A DNA stretch of 64,000 nt from Clostridia bacterium (lineage in GTDB: Bacteria; Bacillota; Clostridia; Christensenellales; CAG-138): the NCBI GenBank assembly GCA_016292635.1, contig JAEDIC010000007.1, forward strand, positions 22,321 through 86,320, given 5' to 3'. The notes under the pieces are model-generated. The model worked only from the letters and a program-made list of their open reading frames with translations, was not told the origin of the DNA and made no database searches. This document shows, one piece after another, positions 41,537-50,840 of the stretch (position 1 is its first letter; each line of letters starts with the position of its first letter). A program made the translations under genes and the position numbers.

Positions 41537-42289
41537 ATGAGAATTTACTGTGAGAAGGATTACGATGCTATGAGCCGCAGGGCCGCCAACATTATGGCTG
41601 CCGAAGTGATTCGTAAGCCCGACTGCGTGCTGGGTCTTGCCACCGGCTCCACCCCCGTGGGCGCATATAAGCAGCTTGCCGTGATGTGTCGGCAGGGCGA
41701 TGTGAGCTTTAAGGAAGTGCGCACCGTGAATCTGGATGAGTATAAGGGCCTTGCGCCAACTCACGATCAGAGCTACCGCTATTTTATGAATAATAATCTC
41801 TTTAACCATGTGGATATAGATCCCGCCAATACCAGCGTTCCCTCCGGACTTGCGGAGGATGCGGAAGCGGAGTGCGCCGCTTATGATAAGCTGGTGGAAT
41901 CTCTGGGCTATGCGGACCTTCAGCTTCTGGGCATAGGCAATAACGGTCATATCGGCTTCAATGAGCCGGACAGCAGCTTTACAAAGGAGACCCATGTGGT
42001 TGACCTTACCGAAAGCACCATCGCCGCCAACGCCCGCTTCTTTGAGAGCGCAAACGAAGTTCCCCGTCAGGCCCTTACTATGGGCATAGGCGGCATAATG
42101 GCAGCCCGTAAGATACTGCTTATCGCCAACGGCACAGGCAAGGCGGACGCTCTGTACAATACCGTTTGCGGCCCCATAACTCCCGAGTGCCCCGCGTCCA
42201 TTCTTCAGCTTCACGGCAATGTGGTGATAGTCGGCGATGAGGCATCCCTCGGCAAGGTCATTGCCGCCGGAGTTCCCGTATGCAAATAA
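41537..42289 (+). CDS. nagB: glucosamine-6-phosphate deaminase
   Basis: Converts GlcN-6-P to fructose 6-phosphate and ammonia. 250 residues: LGLATGSTPVGAYKQL at the phosphate site, VNLDEYKGL with the catalytic Asp, and GIGNNGHIGFNEPDSSF with the ring-opening His. AAGGAG is 11 bases before ATG 41537. The last 10 bases overlap the nagA start, so the two are translationally coupled. Confidence 0.95.
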   Translation: MRIYCEKDYDAMSRRAANIMAAEVIRKPDCVLGLATGSTPVGAYKQLAVMCRQGDVSFKEVRTVNLDEYKGLAPTHDQSYRYFMNNNLFNHVDIDPANTSVPSGLAEDAEAECAAYDKLVESLGYADLQLLGIGNNGHIGFNEPDSSFTKETHVVDLTESTIAANARFFESANEVPRQALTMGIGGIMAARKILLIANGTGKADALYNTVCGPITPECPASILQLHGNVVIVGDEASLGKVIAAGVPVCK

Positions 42290-43404
42290 TCAACGGACTG
42301 GTATTCGACATTAAAGAAGGCTTTGTAAGCCGGGATGTTTATACCGACGGCGATTATATATCTGACAAAAGCGGCGATGGAGTTGCTGTTGACGCGTCAG
42401 ACTGCTATGTTATCCCCGGCCTTGTGGATCTGCATTTCCATGGCTGCGTTGGCGAGGATTTCAGCGACGCCACCGCCGAAGGCCTGCAGAGAATAGCGGA
42501 TTACGAGCTCAGCCAGGGCGTGACCTACATCTGCCCCGCAGGAATGACCCTTCCCGAGGAGCAGCTCAGCGAGATTTGCCGTGTAACCGCCGCGCACCGC
42601 AAAAATAATAAGGGCGGCGCTGAGGTAGTGGGCGCACACCTTGAAGGCCCCTTCCTCTCTATGGCGAAAAAGGGCGCCCAGAACGGCGCATTCATACACG
42701 AGCCGGATGCTGAAATGCTCAGGCGCTTGCAGGATATTGCCGAAGGCAGCATAAAGCTGGTCACCGTGGCTCCGGAAGAGCCAAACGGCATGGACTTTAT
42801 AAAGGCCGCCGTGGATATGGGAATAACCGTATCCCTGGGCCACGCCGCCGCAGACTATGATACCGCTCTTGCCGCTTATAAGGCGGGCGCATCCCATGCC
42901 ACCCATCTTTACAACGGCATGCCTCCCATTCATCACAGGGAACCTGGCGTAATAGGCGCGGCATTTGACGGCGGCGCGAGGGCAGAGCTCATCTGTGACG
43001 GCATACATATCCATGGCAGCGTGGTGCGGCTTACTTTCGCCATGTTCGGCGCAGAGCGCATGGTGCTTATCTCTGATTCCCTCCGCGCCACCGGCATGCC
43101 GGACGGACGCTATCCTTTTGGCGGGCAGGAGATTGAGGTGCATGGCAACCATGCCACCATCGCCGGACACCCCGAAACCCTCGCCGGCTCTGTTACCAGC
43201 CTTATGGGCTGCGTTCGCAAGGCCGTTGAGTTTGGCATTCCCCTTAAGGACGCTGTGCGTGCCGCCTCATTAAACCCCGCCAAGGCCATAGGCATAGCGG
43301 ATCGGGCGGGCAGCCTGGATATCGGCAAGGAAGCCAGCATAGTGCTGATGAACAAGAAGGATTTGTCTATACGCACAATAATCTTCAAGGGTCAGGTGCA
43401 GTAA
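42280..43404 (+). CDS. nagA: N-acetylglucosamine-6-phosphate deacetylase
   Basis: Removes acetate from GlcNAc-6-P, feeding NagB. 374-residue amidohydrolase: DLHFHGCVGEDFSDAT, metal ligand Glu in GAHLEGPFLS, HATHLYNGMPPIHHREPG, and SDSLRATG with the catalytic Asp (TDAM is more usual). Gene order ROK-like, nagB, nagA makes a compact amino-sugar salvage operon. A terminator follows 12 bp after the stop. Confidence 0.95.
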   Translation: MQIINGLVFDIKEGFVSRDVYTDGDYISDKSGDGVAVDASDCYVIPGLVDLHFHGCVGEDFSDATAEGLQRIADYELSQGVTYICPAGMTLPEEQLSEICRVTAAHRKNNKGGAEVVGAHLEGPFLSMAKKGAQNGAFIHEPDAEMLRRLQDIAEGSIKLVTVAPEEPNGMDFIKAAVDMGITVSLGHAAADYDTALAAYKAGASHATHLYNGMPPIHHREPGVIGAAFDGGARAELICDGIHIHGSVVRLTFAMFGAERMVLISDSLRATGMPDGRYPFGGQEIEVHGNHATIAGHPETLAGSVTSLMGCVRKAVEFGIPLKDAVRAASLNPAKAIGIADRAGSLDIGKEASIVLMNKKDLSIRTIIFKGQVQ

Positions 43405-43415
43405 TATTGCATATC

Positions 43416-43453
43416 ACAAAAGCCGTCGGTTAAATTACCAACGGCTTTTGTGT
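43416..43453 (+). terminator. terminator of the amino-sugar operon
   Basis: ACAAAAGCCGT(C)GGT pairs with ACC(A)ACGGCTTTTGT around TAAATT; TTTTG follows within the arm. It may act on both strands. Confidence 0.75.
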
Positions 43454-43468
43454 CAATATATTTTTGTT

Positions 43469-43627
43469 TTAATCTGAAAACAGCAGCGTTTCAGCCGGAA
43501 CGCTTTTTTCTATACGGTATAACCTTTCGTCTTTTTTATCAAAAAGAATAAGCTGATATCTGCCGCTGTATTGTGGGTTGCCAGGGAGCTTGCCGGCTTT
43601 TCGGCTAAGAAAAAAATGCGTGCGGTA
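43469..43627 (-). pseudogene. possible C-terminal gene remnant
   Basis: The minus strand reads as a plausible protein tail ending at TAA (complement of 43469-43471): SRKAGKLPGNPQYSGRYQ followed by LILFDKKDERLYRIEKSV and PAETLLFSD. No start codon or ribosome site precedes it and the upstream sequence is AT-rich noncoding. It could be a decayed gene end. Family not recognised. The rest of the 43.45-43.87 kb gap holds only AT-rich sequence and a TATAAT at about 43832. Confidence 0.25.
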
Positions 43628-43870
43628 AAATAGAGAAATAAAGCAAGTGTATGTATAATTTATAGTGTTTTATATAGTATTTTCGTTATTTCCGCCGGTC
43701 AATGCCGAGAGGATATGGTTCGCGGCTGTTTAACCTGAAAAAGCAGGAAATATTGCTTAAGTATATTCAAAAAGCAGTTTTTGCAATATCAACAGCATGA
43801 AATATAGTTTTAATAGGCAAATAGGATGTGTATAATGAAACAAAATCAGAAAACCCGGAGGTTATCCTAA

Positions 43871-45526
43871 ATGAAGAAGATTTTTGCATTGATCCTCGCC
43901 GCGATGATGCTTTTCGGCCTTACCGCCTGCAGCCAGGGCAGTGATGTTGTAGAAAATGCGGATCCCGTGGTTTCCGAGGAAACAGCTTCTGCCCCAGCAG
44001 CCGCCGGCGTGGAAGACGGCGTGCTCAGGGTAGCGGCTCTTTACGATATAACCACCATGGACGTGGCCAAGACCACGGATAACTATATGGTTCCCATGAA
44101 CATATTCGACCGCCTCTTTGAGGTTGAGGTTCAGGAAAACGGCGGCACCGAGATTGTGCCCAGCCTCTGTACCGGCTACACCCCCTCCGAGGACGGCCTG
44201 ACCTACACCTTCACCCTCAGGGAAGGCGTGGTATTCTCCAACGGCAGCGCCCTTACCGCATCTGATGTGCAGTATACCTTTGAGCGTCTGCTCACCGCCG
44301 GCGGCGTAAACGACGACATTCCTCTGGAAGTTGCCGGCGCAGAAGCACTGAAGAACGGCGAAGCGGATACTCTCGCAGGTTTCGTAGTAAACAGCGATAC
44401 CGAGTTTGCAATAACCCTTGCAGCCCCCAATGCCGGCTTTATTGCAGAGCTTACCGGCCCCGCAGTGTCCGTTGTGGATAAGGAAACCATGGAGCAGGTA
44501 GAAAACTTTGGCATCTCCTGCGAAGACACCATTGGCACCGGTCCCTACAAGATCACCGAGTGGGTTGTAAACGACCACTATACCCTTGAGTACAACGAAA
44601 ACTACTGGGGCGAGGAGCCCAGCGTAAAGAAGATGGTAGTTTCCATCATCCCCGACGCCTCCACACAGAACCTGATGTATCAGAATGGCGAGCTGGATAT
44701 CCTTGACCTTGAGTATCTGGATTCCGCAATCGTTGAATCCACCTACAAGACCCAGTATGCCGACCGCATTATTTCCGGTTCCCGCGTTGGCCTTACCTAT
44801 CTGGCCATGAACGCAAACCACGAGTTCCTTTCCGACGTGAATGTTCGTAAGGCTATCCAGATGGCCATTGACGTGGATTCCATCATTGCCTCCGTATATG
44901 CGGGCGACGCCATCCCCGAGAGCGGCATAATCCCCACCGGCGTATGGGGCCATAACGACGCTCTTGAAAGACCCGCATTCGATGTTGAGGGCGCAAAGGC
45001 TCTGCTGGCAGAGGCCGGCTATGCCGAGGGCGATATTTCCTTCGAGCTTGCCATGGATTCCTCCGCCTCCAGCAATACCCAGCTGGTATACCAGATCATT
45101 CAGCAGTATCTGAAGGCCATCGGCGTCAATGCCGAGATCGCCACCTATGACGAATCCTCCTGGCTGGATCTTCGCAAGTCCGGCGAGATGGACTCCTTTG
45201 TGGCCAACTGGACCATGGACTACAACGATCCCGCAAACATCATGTACACCTTCTTTGGCAGCGAGGAAAAGACCAAGATAAGAAGCCTCAACTACGCCGA
45301 TGAAGCTATCATGGCAAGGGTAGCCGCCGCTTCCAGCATTACCGACGATGCGGCCCGCATGGCGGAGTATCAGGCCCTTGAGGAGAAGATCGTAGTTGAA
45401 GACGCCGCCTGGGTGCCTCTCCTTGGCAATATGCATCTGTTCGCGCTTGGCGAGAGGGTAGACAGCTTCGTTCCCTACTGGGCTGGCTACAGCAACTTCT
45501 ACGCAAAGGATGTAGTGCTCAAATAA
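43871..45526 (+). CDS. oligopeptide/dipeptide ABC transporter substrate-binding lipoprotein
   Basis: 551 residues of solute-binding family 5: lipoprotein signal (LFGLTAC), then LRVAALYDITTMDVAKTTDNYMV, the SBP_bac_5 signature YTFTLREGVVFSNGSALTASDVQYTFERLL, GTGPYKITEW, and VRKAIQMAIDVDSIIASVY. It binds peptides (or, in some members, nickel or other ligands) and delivers them to the OppBC-like permeases following. Codon use is optimised for high expression. CGGAGG precedes ATG. A hairpin separates it from the permease gene. Confidence 0.92.
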   Translation: MKKIFALILAAMMLFGLTACSQGSDVVENADPVVSEETASAPAAAGVEDGVLRVAALYDITTMDVAKTTDNYMVPMNIFDRLFEVEVQENGGTEIVPSLCTGYTPSEDGLTYTFTLREGVVFSNGSALTASDVQYTFERLLTAGGVNDDIPLEVAGAEALKNGEADTLAGFVVNSDTEFAITLAAPNAGFIAELTGPAVSVVDKETMEQVENFGISCEDTIGTGPYKITEWVVNDHYTLEYNENYWGEEPSVKKMVVSIIPDASTQNLMYQNGELDILDLEYLDSAIVESTYKTQYADRIISGSRVGLTYLAMNANHEFLSDVNVRKAIQMAIDVDSIIASVYAGDAIPESGIIPTGVWGHNDALERPAFDVEGAKALLAEAGYAEGDISFELAMDSSASSNTQLVYQIIQQYLKAIGVNAEIATYDESSWLDLRKSGEMDSFVANWTMDYNDPANIMYTFFGSEEKTKIRSLNYADEAIMARVAAASSITDDAARMAEYQALEEKIVVEDAAWVPLLGNMHLFALGERVDSFVPYWAGYSNFYAKDVVLK

Positions 45527-45567
45527 ATAGAGCGTCCATTAAAAAAATGCATTAAATATACGCGTGA

Positions 45568-45589
45568 GGGTATCTGTGAACAGGTGCCC
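45568..45589 (+). other. intercistronic hairpin after the peptide-binding protein gene
   Basis: GGGTATCTG (45568-45576), loop TGAA, CAGGTGCCC (45581-45589; includes two G-U pairs). No T-run. Position matches the hairpins after the two sugar-binding-protein genes. Confidence 0.5.
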
Positions 45590-45615
45590 TTATGCTCGTG
45601 TGAGGGGATACAAAA

Positions 45616-46542
45616 ATGGCAACGAATATCTTAAAAAGAGTGGGGCAGACGGTCATCATTCTCATTGGCGTGGCGCTGCTTATCTTCATAATGCTGAGGA
45701 TAATTCCCGGCAACGCGATAGTAACAATGATGGGCGAGCACGCCAACCCGGAGGCCATAGTTCGCATGACTGCGGAGCTGGGGCTGGATCAGCCCTTCTA
45801 TGTGCAGTTCTGGAAGTATATCACCGGCGTGTTTTCGGGAGACCTTGGTACAAGCTACTCCCTTAACCGCAGCGTGTCCGAGCTTATAGCCGCGTCCTTC
45901 CCCAATACCCTCCGCCTTGCCATAGCGGCGGCCCTGTTCGCATGGACGCTGGGCATAGTATGCGGCATAATCGCGGCGGTAAGGAAGAACGGCCTTCTGG
46001 ACCATCTTTTTATGGGTGTATCCCTCCTTGGCGTATCTGTTCCGGTATTCATGGTTGCCATGGTGCTGCAGTATTTTCTTGCGCATAAGCTGCAGCTTTT
46101 CCCTATATCCTCAGGCTCTGCCGGATGGATAGGATATGTGCTGCCCGCTATAGCCCTGGGCTGGAACTCAGCGGGCAGCATAGCGAGGCTTACCCGCTCC
46201 ACACTCCTTGAGGTATTGCAGGAGGACTATATAGACACTGCCCGTGCAAAGGGCTATAAGCAGCTGCCCGTGATAATGCGCCATGGGCTGAGAAACGCCG
46301 TGCTGCCTGTAATCACCATGATGGCGGTTCAGCTTTCCTCCCTGCTTTCCGGCGCGGTAATATGCGAAACCATATTCTCCATAAACGGCATAGGCCGCCT
46401 TGCGGTGCAGGCCATTGAGGGTCGGGATATACCGCTGCTGCAGGGCACGATACTGTTTTCCACCGCATTGGTAATACTGGGCAACCTTGTGGCGGATTGT
46501 CTCTATTCCCTGCTGGATCCCAGGATCCGCAAGGAGGTGTAA
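45616..46542 (+). CDS. peptide ABC transporter permease (DppB/OppB-like)
   Basis: 308 residues, six hydrophobic helices: LKRVGQTVIILIGVALLIFIMLRIIPGNA at the start and the EAA loop IDTARAKGYKQLPVIMRHGLRNAVLP. First of two channel subunits. Three bases separate its stop from the next start. Complete and ordinary for the family. Confidence 0.94.
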   Translation: MATNILKRVGQTVIILIGVALLIFIMLRIIPGNAIVTMMGEHANPEAIVRMTAELGLDQPFYVQFWKYITGVFSGDLGTSYSLNRSVSELIAASFPNTLRLAIAAALFAWTLGIVCGIIAAVRKNGLLDHLFMGVSLLGVSVPVFMVAMVLQYFLAHKLQLFPISSGSAGWIGYVLPAIALGWNSAGSIARLTRSTLLEVLQEDYIDTARAKGYKQLPVIMRHGLRNAVLPVITMMAVQLSSLLSGAVICETIFSINGIGRLAVQAIEGRDIPLLQGTILFSTALVILGNLVADCLYSLLDPRIRKEV

Positions 46543-46545
46543 TAA

Positions 46546-47445
46546 ATGAGCGAAGCAAAGAAAAGCACCCCAGTGAACGCCCCGGTGCTTTACGATGAGC
46601 AGAATACATTCAGGGGAGTATCCAAAAGGCTGTTCAGGGAAAACAAAATTGCCGTGGTTTCCCTGATAGTAATACTGATATTCTTGCTGGGCGCAGTATT
46701 TGCCCCGTGGCTTACGGAATACGGCTATGAGGATATAGATGCCATAAACCGCCTCGGCAAGCCCTCAAAGGAACACCTGCTGGGTACGGATGAGCTGGGC
46801 CGGGATGTGCTGACCAGAATGCTATACGGCTCCCGCATATCCCTCCTTGTCGGCATAGTACCAACGGTGATATCCATGCTCGCGGGCGCAGCCCTGGGCA
46901 TAATCGCCGGCTACATTGGCGGCAGGGTGGATTCCATAATAATGCGCCTTGCGGATATAATGCTGGCATTCCCATCAATGCTGCTTGCCATGGTAATCAT
47001 GTATACCCTGGGCGACGGCATAATAAACATTTTCCTGGCCCTTGCCCTGGTAAACTGGGCCAGCGTTGCCCGCATAGTAAGGTCAGAGACCCTGAAACTC
47101 AGAGAGACAGAGTTCGTGGAGGCCGCAAGGTCCATAGGCGTAAGCCCCTTTAAGATAATGCGGCGGCACATAATGCCAAACTGTATCCCCTCCATGATAG
47201 TGCTGTTCACCCTGAATATCCCCTCTGCAATACTGTCCGAAAGCTCCTTGAGCTTTCTGGGCCTGGGTATTCAGAAGCCCATGGCTTCATGGGGACTTAT
47301 GGTAAACACCGGAAGGCAGTATCTTTACACCGCTCCATGGATGAGCCTTGCTCCCAGCATCGCCATAATGCTTATTGTGCTGGCGTTTAATTTCCTTGGA
47401 GACGGCCTGAGAGATGTGCTGGACCCTCACCTTAAGAAGCAGTAA
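46546..47445 (+). CDS. peptide ABC transporter permease (DppC/OppC-like)
   Basis: 299 residues: a cytoplasmic N-terminus, TM helix VVSLIVILIFLLGAVFAPWLTEYGYEDI, LLGTDELGRDVLTRMLYGSRISLLVG (OppC_N signature), and EAA loop VEAARSIGVSPFKIMRRHIMPN. Second channel subunit, paired with the 45616 product. The ATPase gene starts 14 bp after the stop. Confidence 0.94.
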   Translation: MSEAKKSTPVNAPVLYDEQNTFRGVSKRLFRENKIAVVSLIVILIFLLGAVFAPWLTEYGYEDIDAINRLGKPSKEHLLGTDELGRDVLTRMLYGSRISLLVGIVPTVISMLAGAALGIIAGYIGGRVDSIIMRLADIMLAFPSMLLAMVIMYTLGDGIINIFLALALVNWASVARIVRSETLKLRETEFVEAARSIGVSPFKIMRRHIMPNCIPSMIVLFTLNIPSAILSESSLSFLGLGIQKPMASWGLMVNTGRQYLYTAPWMSLAPSIAIMLIVLAFNFLGDGLRDVLDPHLKKQ

Positions 47446-47458
47446 CGAAGGAGACGCT

Positions 47459-48433
47459 ATGAAAAAGATGACATTGCAGGTGCGTGATCTATGCACCAGC
47501 TTTTTTACCGACAAGGGCGAGATAAAGGCGGTAAATAACGTTTCCTTTGACGTGCCAAAGCGCGGCATAATTGGTATAGTTGGCGAATCCGGCTGCGGCA
47601 AGAGCATGACCGCCCGTTCCGTGATGCGGCTTATAAAGTATCCGGGCCGCATAGTAAGCGGCAGCATAACCCTCGAGGGCAAGGAACTCACAAGGCTAAC
47701 CGAGTCTGAGATGGCAAACGTTCGGGGCGAGGAGATATCCATGATATTCCAGGAGCCTATGACCAGCCTTAATCCCGTCATGAAGGCGGGAAGGCAGGTG
47801 CAGGAAGTTGTTATGCTGCACCGCAAGGTATCAAAAAAGGAAGCCAGGGCAGAGGTCCTTCGTATGTTTGAAAAGGTGGGCATATCCGAACCTGAGAAAA
47901 GATACGAGTGCTATCCCCATGAGCTGTCCGGCGGTCTGCGCCAGAGGGTGATGATAGCCATGGCTATGATATGCAGACCAAAGCTGCTCATAGCCGACGA
48001 ACCCACCACCGCCCTTGACGTAACGGTTGAAGCCCAGATACTGGAGCTTATGCGAAACCTTCGTGATGAGATAGGCACCAGCATAATGCTTATTTCCCAC
48101 AACCTTGGCGTGGTGGCGGAGATATGCGACTATGTTCATGTAATGTATGCAGGCCGCGTGGTGGAGCAGGCGGAAACCTTTGAGCTGTTCGATAATCCAC
48201 GCCATCCTTATACCATTGGCCTGATGAATGCGGTGGATTCCCTTGAAAGGAAGCAGGCTGTGCTGGATACCATACCCGGCACCGTGCCCAATCTTCTTGG
48301 ACTTGGCGAGGGCTGCAGCTTTGCGCCCAGATGCGGCCGCCGCACCGGGCGGTGCGATCAAATGTCTGAGCTTATCGAGGTTGTTCCGGGCCATCTGGTG
48401 CGCTGTCATTGCCACCGGCAGGAGGTGCGATAA
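47459..48433 (+). CDS. peptide ABC transporter ATPase (DppD/OppD-like)
   Basis: 324 residues: Walker A GESGCGKSM, signature LSGGLRQRVMIAMAM, Walker B LLIADEPTTALD, and the oligopeptide C-terminal extension with GCSFAPRCGRRTGRC, a Cys motif typical of OppD/OppF. AAGGAG selects ATG 47459. It ends in TAA directly followed by the ATG of the partner ATPase. Confidence 0.94.
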   Translation: MKKMTLQVRDLCTSFFTDKGEIKAVNNVSFDVPKRGIIGIVGESGCGKSMTARSVMRLIKYPGRIVSGSITLEGKELTRLTESEMANVRGEEISMIFQEPMTSLNPVMKAGRQVQEVVMLHRKVSKKEARAEVLRMFEKVGISEPEKRYECYPHELSGGLRQRVMIAMAMICRPKLLIADEPTTALDVTVEAQILELMRNLRDEIGTSIMLISHNLGVVAEICDYVHVMYAGRVVEQAETFELFDNPRHPYTIGLMNAVDSLERKQAVLDTIPGTVPNLLGLGEGCSFAPRCGRRTGRCDQMSELIEVVPGHLVRCHCHRQEVR

Positions 48434-49390
48434 ATGGAAAAGAATGCATTGATAGCCGCAAAAAAACTTACTGTGGAATTTTCCCTTTCCGGCAATAAAA
48501 AAGTCCACGCCGTATCCGACGTGTCTCTTGATGTATATGAGCATGAGGTGCTGGCTCTTGTTGGCGAATCCGGCTGCGGAAAGTCCACCCTTGGCAAGGC
48601 GATGGTACAGCTTATACGGCCAACCGGCGGAGAGGTAAGCTTCAAAGGCACCCCTATCACAGGCATGAGCCGGAAGGCATTTCAGGAATACCGCCGTCAG
48701 ATGCAGATAGTATTTCAGGACCCCTATGCCTCCCTTGATCCCCGTATGAGCGTAAGGGACATAGTTGCCGAGCCTTTGGAGACACACTGCGTATGCCCTA
48801 CCAAGGCAGAGACCACCGAGCGTGTTGTGGAGCTTCTTAAGGCGGTTGGCCTTACTTCGGATCATCTTTACCGCTATGCCCATCAGTTTTCAGGCGGACA
48901 GCGCCAGCGCATAGGCATTGCCCGGGCAATAGCGCTTAATCCTGCCTTTATAGTATGCGATGAGCCCGTATCCGCGCTGGATGTTTCAGTGCAGAATCAG
49001 ATACTGAATCTCTTAAAGGACTTGCAGGGCCGCTTTGGCCTTACATACCTTTTCATAAGCCATGACCTTTCGGTTGTGCGCTTTATTGCGGACAGGGTAT
49101 GCGTAATGTTTCTGGGCAAGCTGTGTGAGCTTGGGGATACCGAGACTATCTACGAAAAGCCCATGCATCCATACACTCGCTTTCTGCTGGACGCCATACC
49201 AAAGGCAGACCCCCATCAGCGCCGCGGCGAGAGACTGCTGCTCTCAGGCGAGCTGCCCAGCCCCGTAAATCCACCCTCCGGCTGCAGGTTCCATACCCGC
49301 TGCCCCTACGCAACGGGAAAATGCAAAGCCACAGAGCCGCCTCTCCATTCTGTAGAGGGCAGGCTGGTTGCGTGCCATCTGTATGAGTAG
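48434..49390 (+). CDS. peptide ABC transporter ATPase (DppF/OppF-like)
   Basis: 318 residues: Walker A GESGCGKST, signature FSGGQRQRIGIARAI, Walker B FIVCDEPVSALDVS, C-terminal GCRFHTRCPYATGKC. With the 47459 product it drives the peptide importer. AGGAGGTG stands upstream of the ATG inside the previous gene's end. Last gene of the operon; a long inverted repeat follows 22 bp later. Confidence 0.94.
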   Translation: MEKNALIAAKKLTVEFSLSGNKKVHAVSDVSLDVYEHEVLALVGESGCGKSTLGKAMVQLIRPTGGEVSFKGTPITGMSRKAFQEYRRQMQIVFQDPYASLDPRMSVRDIVAEPLETHCVCPTKAETTERVVELLKAVGLTSDHLYRYAHQFSGGQRQRIGIARAIALNPAFIVCDEPVSALDVSVQNQILNLLKDLQGRFGLTYLFISHDLSVVRFIADRVCVMFLGKLCELGDTETIYEKPMHPYTRFLLDAIPKADPHQRRGERLLLSGELPSPVNPPSGCRFHTRCPYATGKCKATEPPLHSVEGRLVACHLYE

Positions 49391-49411
49391 TAAAGCGATA
49401 GGCAGATATAA

Positions 49412-49458
49412 GGGCTTTTTGATATGGCATCATGCCTGTATGCCATATCAAAAGGCCC
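49412..49458. repeat. long perfect-type hairpin after the peptide transporter operon
   Basis: GGGCTTTTTGATATGGCAT (49412-49430) pairs with ATGCCATATCAAAAGGCCC (49440-49458); one T bulge, 9-base loop. Strong stem without a clean T-run, between convergent genes. It does not belong to the composite repeat family (none of its loops occur). Confidence 0.65.
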
Positions 49459-49576
49459 AACCGGCGGCACCAAAAAAGCCGGGGAAATATTTGCCTCCGC
49501 CTTTGGGGAGCATCTTAAGGAAAGCTGAGCCGAAAGGAAGCCGAACAAACTGTACGCTCAGCACATCATAAACGCG

Positions 49577-49604
49577 AAAAAGACCCGCAGCGCGGGCCTT
49601 TTAT
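49577..49604. terminator. terminator at the 49.6 kb convergent junction
   Basis: AAGACCCGC, loop AGC, GCGGGCCTTTT. The 49460-49576 stretch before it holds no gene I can support. Confidence 0.7.
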
Positions 49605-49643
49605 TGTTATTTTGAACAGGGTTTATTCGGCTTGCCTGTATTC

Positions 49644-49905
49644 TTACTTTTTGCCATGCTTTGCGAAGAGGGTAAAGGTGGAGAGCCATACGCAGCCCCC
49701 GAATACGGTCATTAGGGAATAGCGTACGCCATTGGCGATAGTAATATCTCTCTATTTTTTATGGGCCAGAAAACAGCAGGCCGGATATGGTAAACAGCGT
49801 TTCCTTGCCAATATGGGTGATAAGGGCAAAAAACACATCGCCAACGGAGAGGCAGTTCCTGCAGCCGTCCTTAGAGGTGTGGTTTCTGGGCCGCAGAATA
49901 ATGCT
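49644..49905 (-). pseudogene. decayed membrane-protein fragment
   Basis: Two minus-strand pieces in different frames look coding: SKDGCRNCLSVGDVFFALI then HIGKETLFTISGLLFSGP ending in a stop, and ITIANGVRYSLMTVFGGC then VWLSTFTLFAKHGKK ending at 49644. Together they resemble the end of a small hydrophobic protein broken by a frameshift. The first piece overlaps the end of the esterase gene in another frame. Family not recognised; chance is possible. Confidence 0.25.
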
Positions 49906-50767
49906 CCGCAGCGTAAAGGTACATTTTCTCAAATTTCGCTATGGCCTCTTTGGCCTTCTTTGTAAAGGGAAGGAACATATCGTATGCGTGGAACCAGCCG
50001 GGATACACATCCACAGAGGCGTCCACTCCGGCTTTTTTCAGGTTATTGATATATGTGAGGGTTTCGCAGTAAAATGGCTCAATGTCCCCAACGAAGGTAT
50101 AGGCCGGGGGCAGGTTTGAATAGTCTGTCTGACGGGCGGGGGCGGCGTATGGGGTAATATCATTTACGCCTTTGAGATACAGCTTCCATGCCTCATGGTT
50201 GCGCTTTGTGTTCCATACCGGTGCGTGGTTATTTCGGGAGGAATCCGTATCTCGGTCATCCAGCATGGGATAAAGGGGCATCTGATAGGCGATATTCACC
50301 TCGCCCCTGTCCCGGGCATACATGCACAGCGCGGCGGTAAGCCCGCCGCCTGCGCTTTCGCCCCCCACCATAAGCCGACTGTCATTGACGCCAAGGATAT
50401 CTGCATTATCCTTAAGCCAGAGAAGGGCGGAGTAGCAATCCTCCAGGGCGGCGGGATAGGGCGCTTCCACAGACAGCCGGTATGATACGCATACCACCAC
50501 CGCACCGTATTTTTTCACCAGAGCCAGCGGTCGGGAAAAATAAGCCATCTCCGCCACGCCCGTGGCGTAGCCGCCGCCGTGTATCCATAGTATGCCCGTG
50601 GTCTCCTCTGGCGGTTTTTTTGCAGAAACAGGGCGGAATATCAGTATCTTGACATCCCGTCCCGTGGAGGGTATCCTTCGCTTTTCAACGGCGTATTTTT
50701 TCATGTATCCGTATCCCGCCTTTAATATTGCTGCATCCAGTTTAACATGAGCGGGGTTGTTAGGCAA
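49871..50767 (-). CDS. alpha/beta hydrolase, HSL/acetyl-esterase type
   Basis: 298 residues with the hormone-sensitive-lipase pattern: oxyanion-hole motif HGGGYATG, nucleophile GESAGGG, a catalytic Asp in FVGDIEPFYCETL and His in PGWFHAYDMF. Probably a cytoplasmic esterase acting on short-chain or acetyl esters, possibly on acetylated carbohydrates; substrate not readable. Divergent from sodC with 73 bp between starts. Complete; the start is the first Met, with a purine-rich stretch upstream. Confidence 0.88.
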   Translation of the reverse strand: MPNNPAHVKLDAAILKAGYGYMKKYAVEKRRIPSTGRDVKILIFRPVSAKKPPEETTGILWIHGGGYATGVAEMAYFSRPLALVKKYGAVVVCVSYRLSVEAPYPAALEDCYSALLWLKDNADILGVNDSRLMVGGESAGGGLTAALCMYARDRGEVNIAYQMPLYPMLDDRDTDSSRNNHAPVWNTKRNHEAWKLYLKGVNDITPYAAPARQTDYSNLPPAYTFVGDIEPFYCETLTYINNLKKAGVDASVDVYPGWFHAYDMFLPFTKKAKEAIAKFEKMYLYAAEHYSAAQKPHL

Positions 50768-50840
50768 TGATGACAGCGGTCAGGAAAGACATAATAAGCC
50801 GGGGAAGCATAGTATGGAAGATAAGGAGGAGAATTGCAAT

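Noticed and set aside
43640..43870. AT-rich stretch as a small RNA or riboswitch before the peptide-binding protein
   Set aside because: No stable helix set or terminator-like structure is visible; it looks like an ordinary AT-rich promoter region.
49460..49576. Short frame in the 49.37-49.57 kb junction as a small gene
   Set aside because: No start signal; it spans a long hairpin and ends before a terminator, and no recognisable domain is present.
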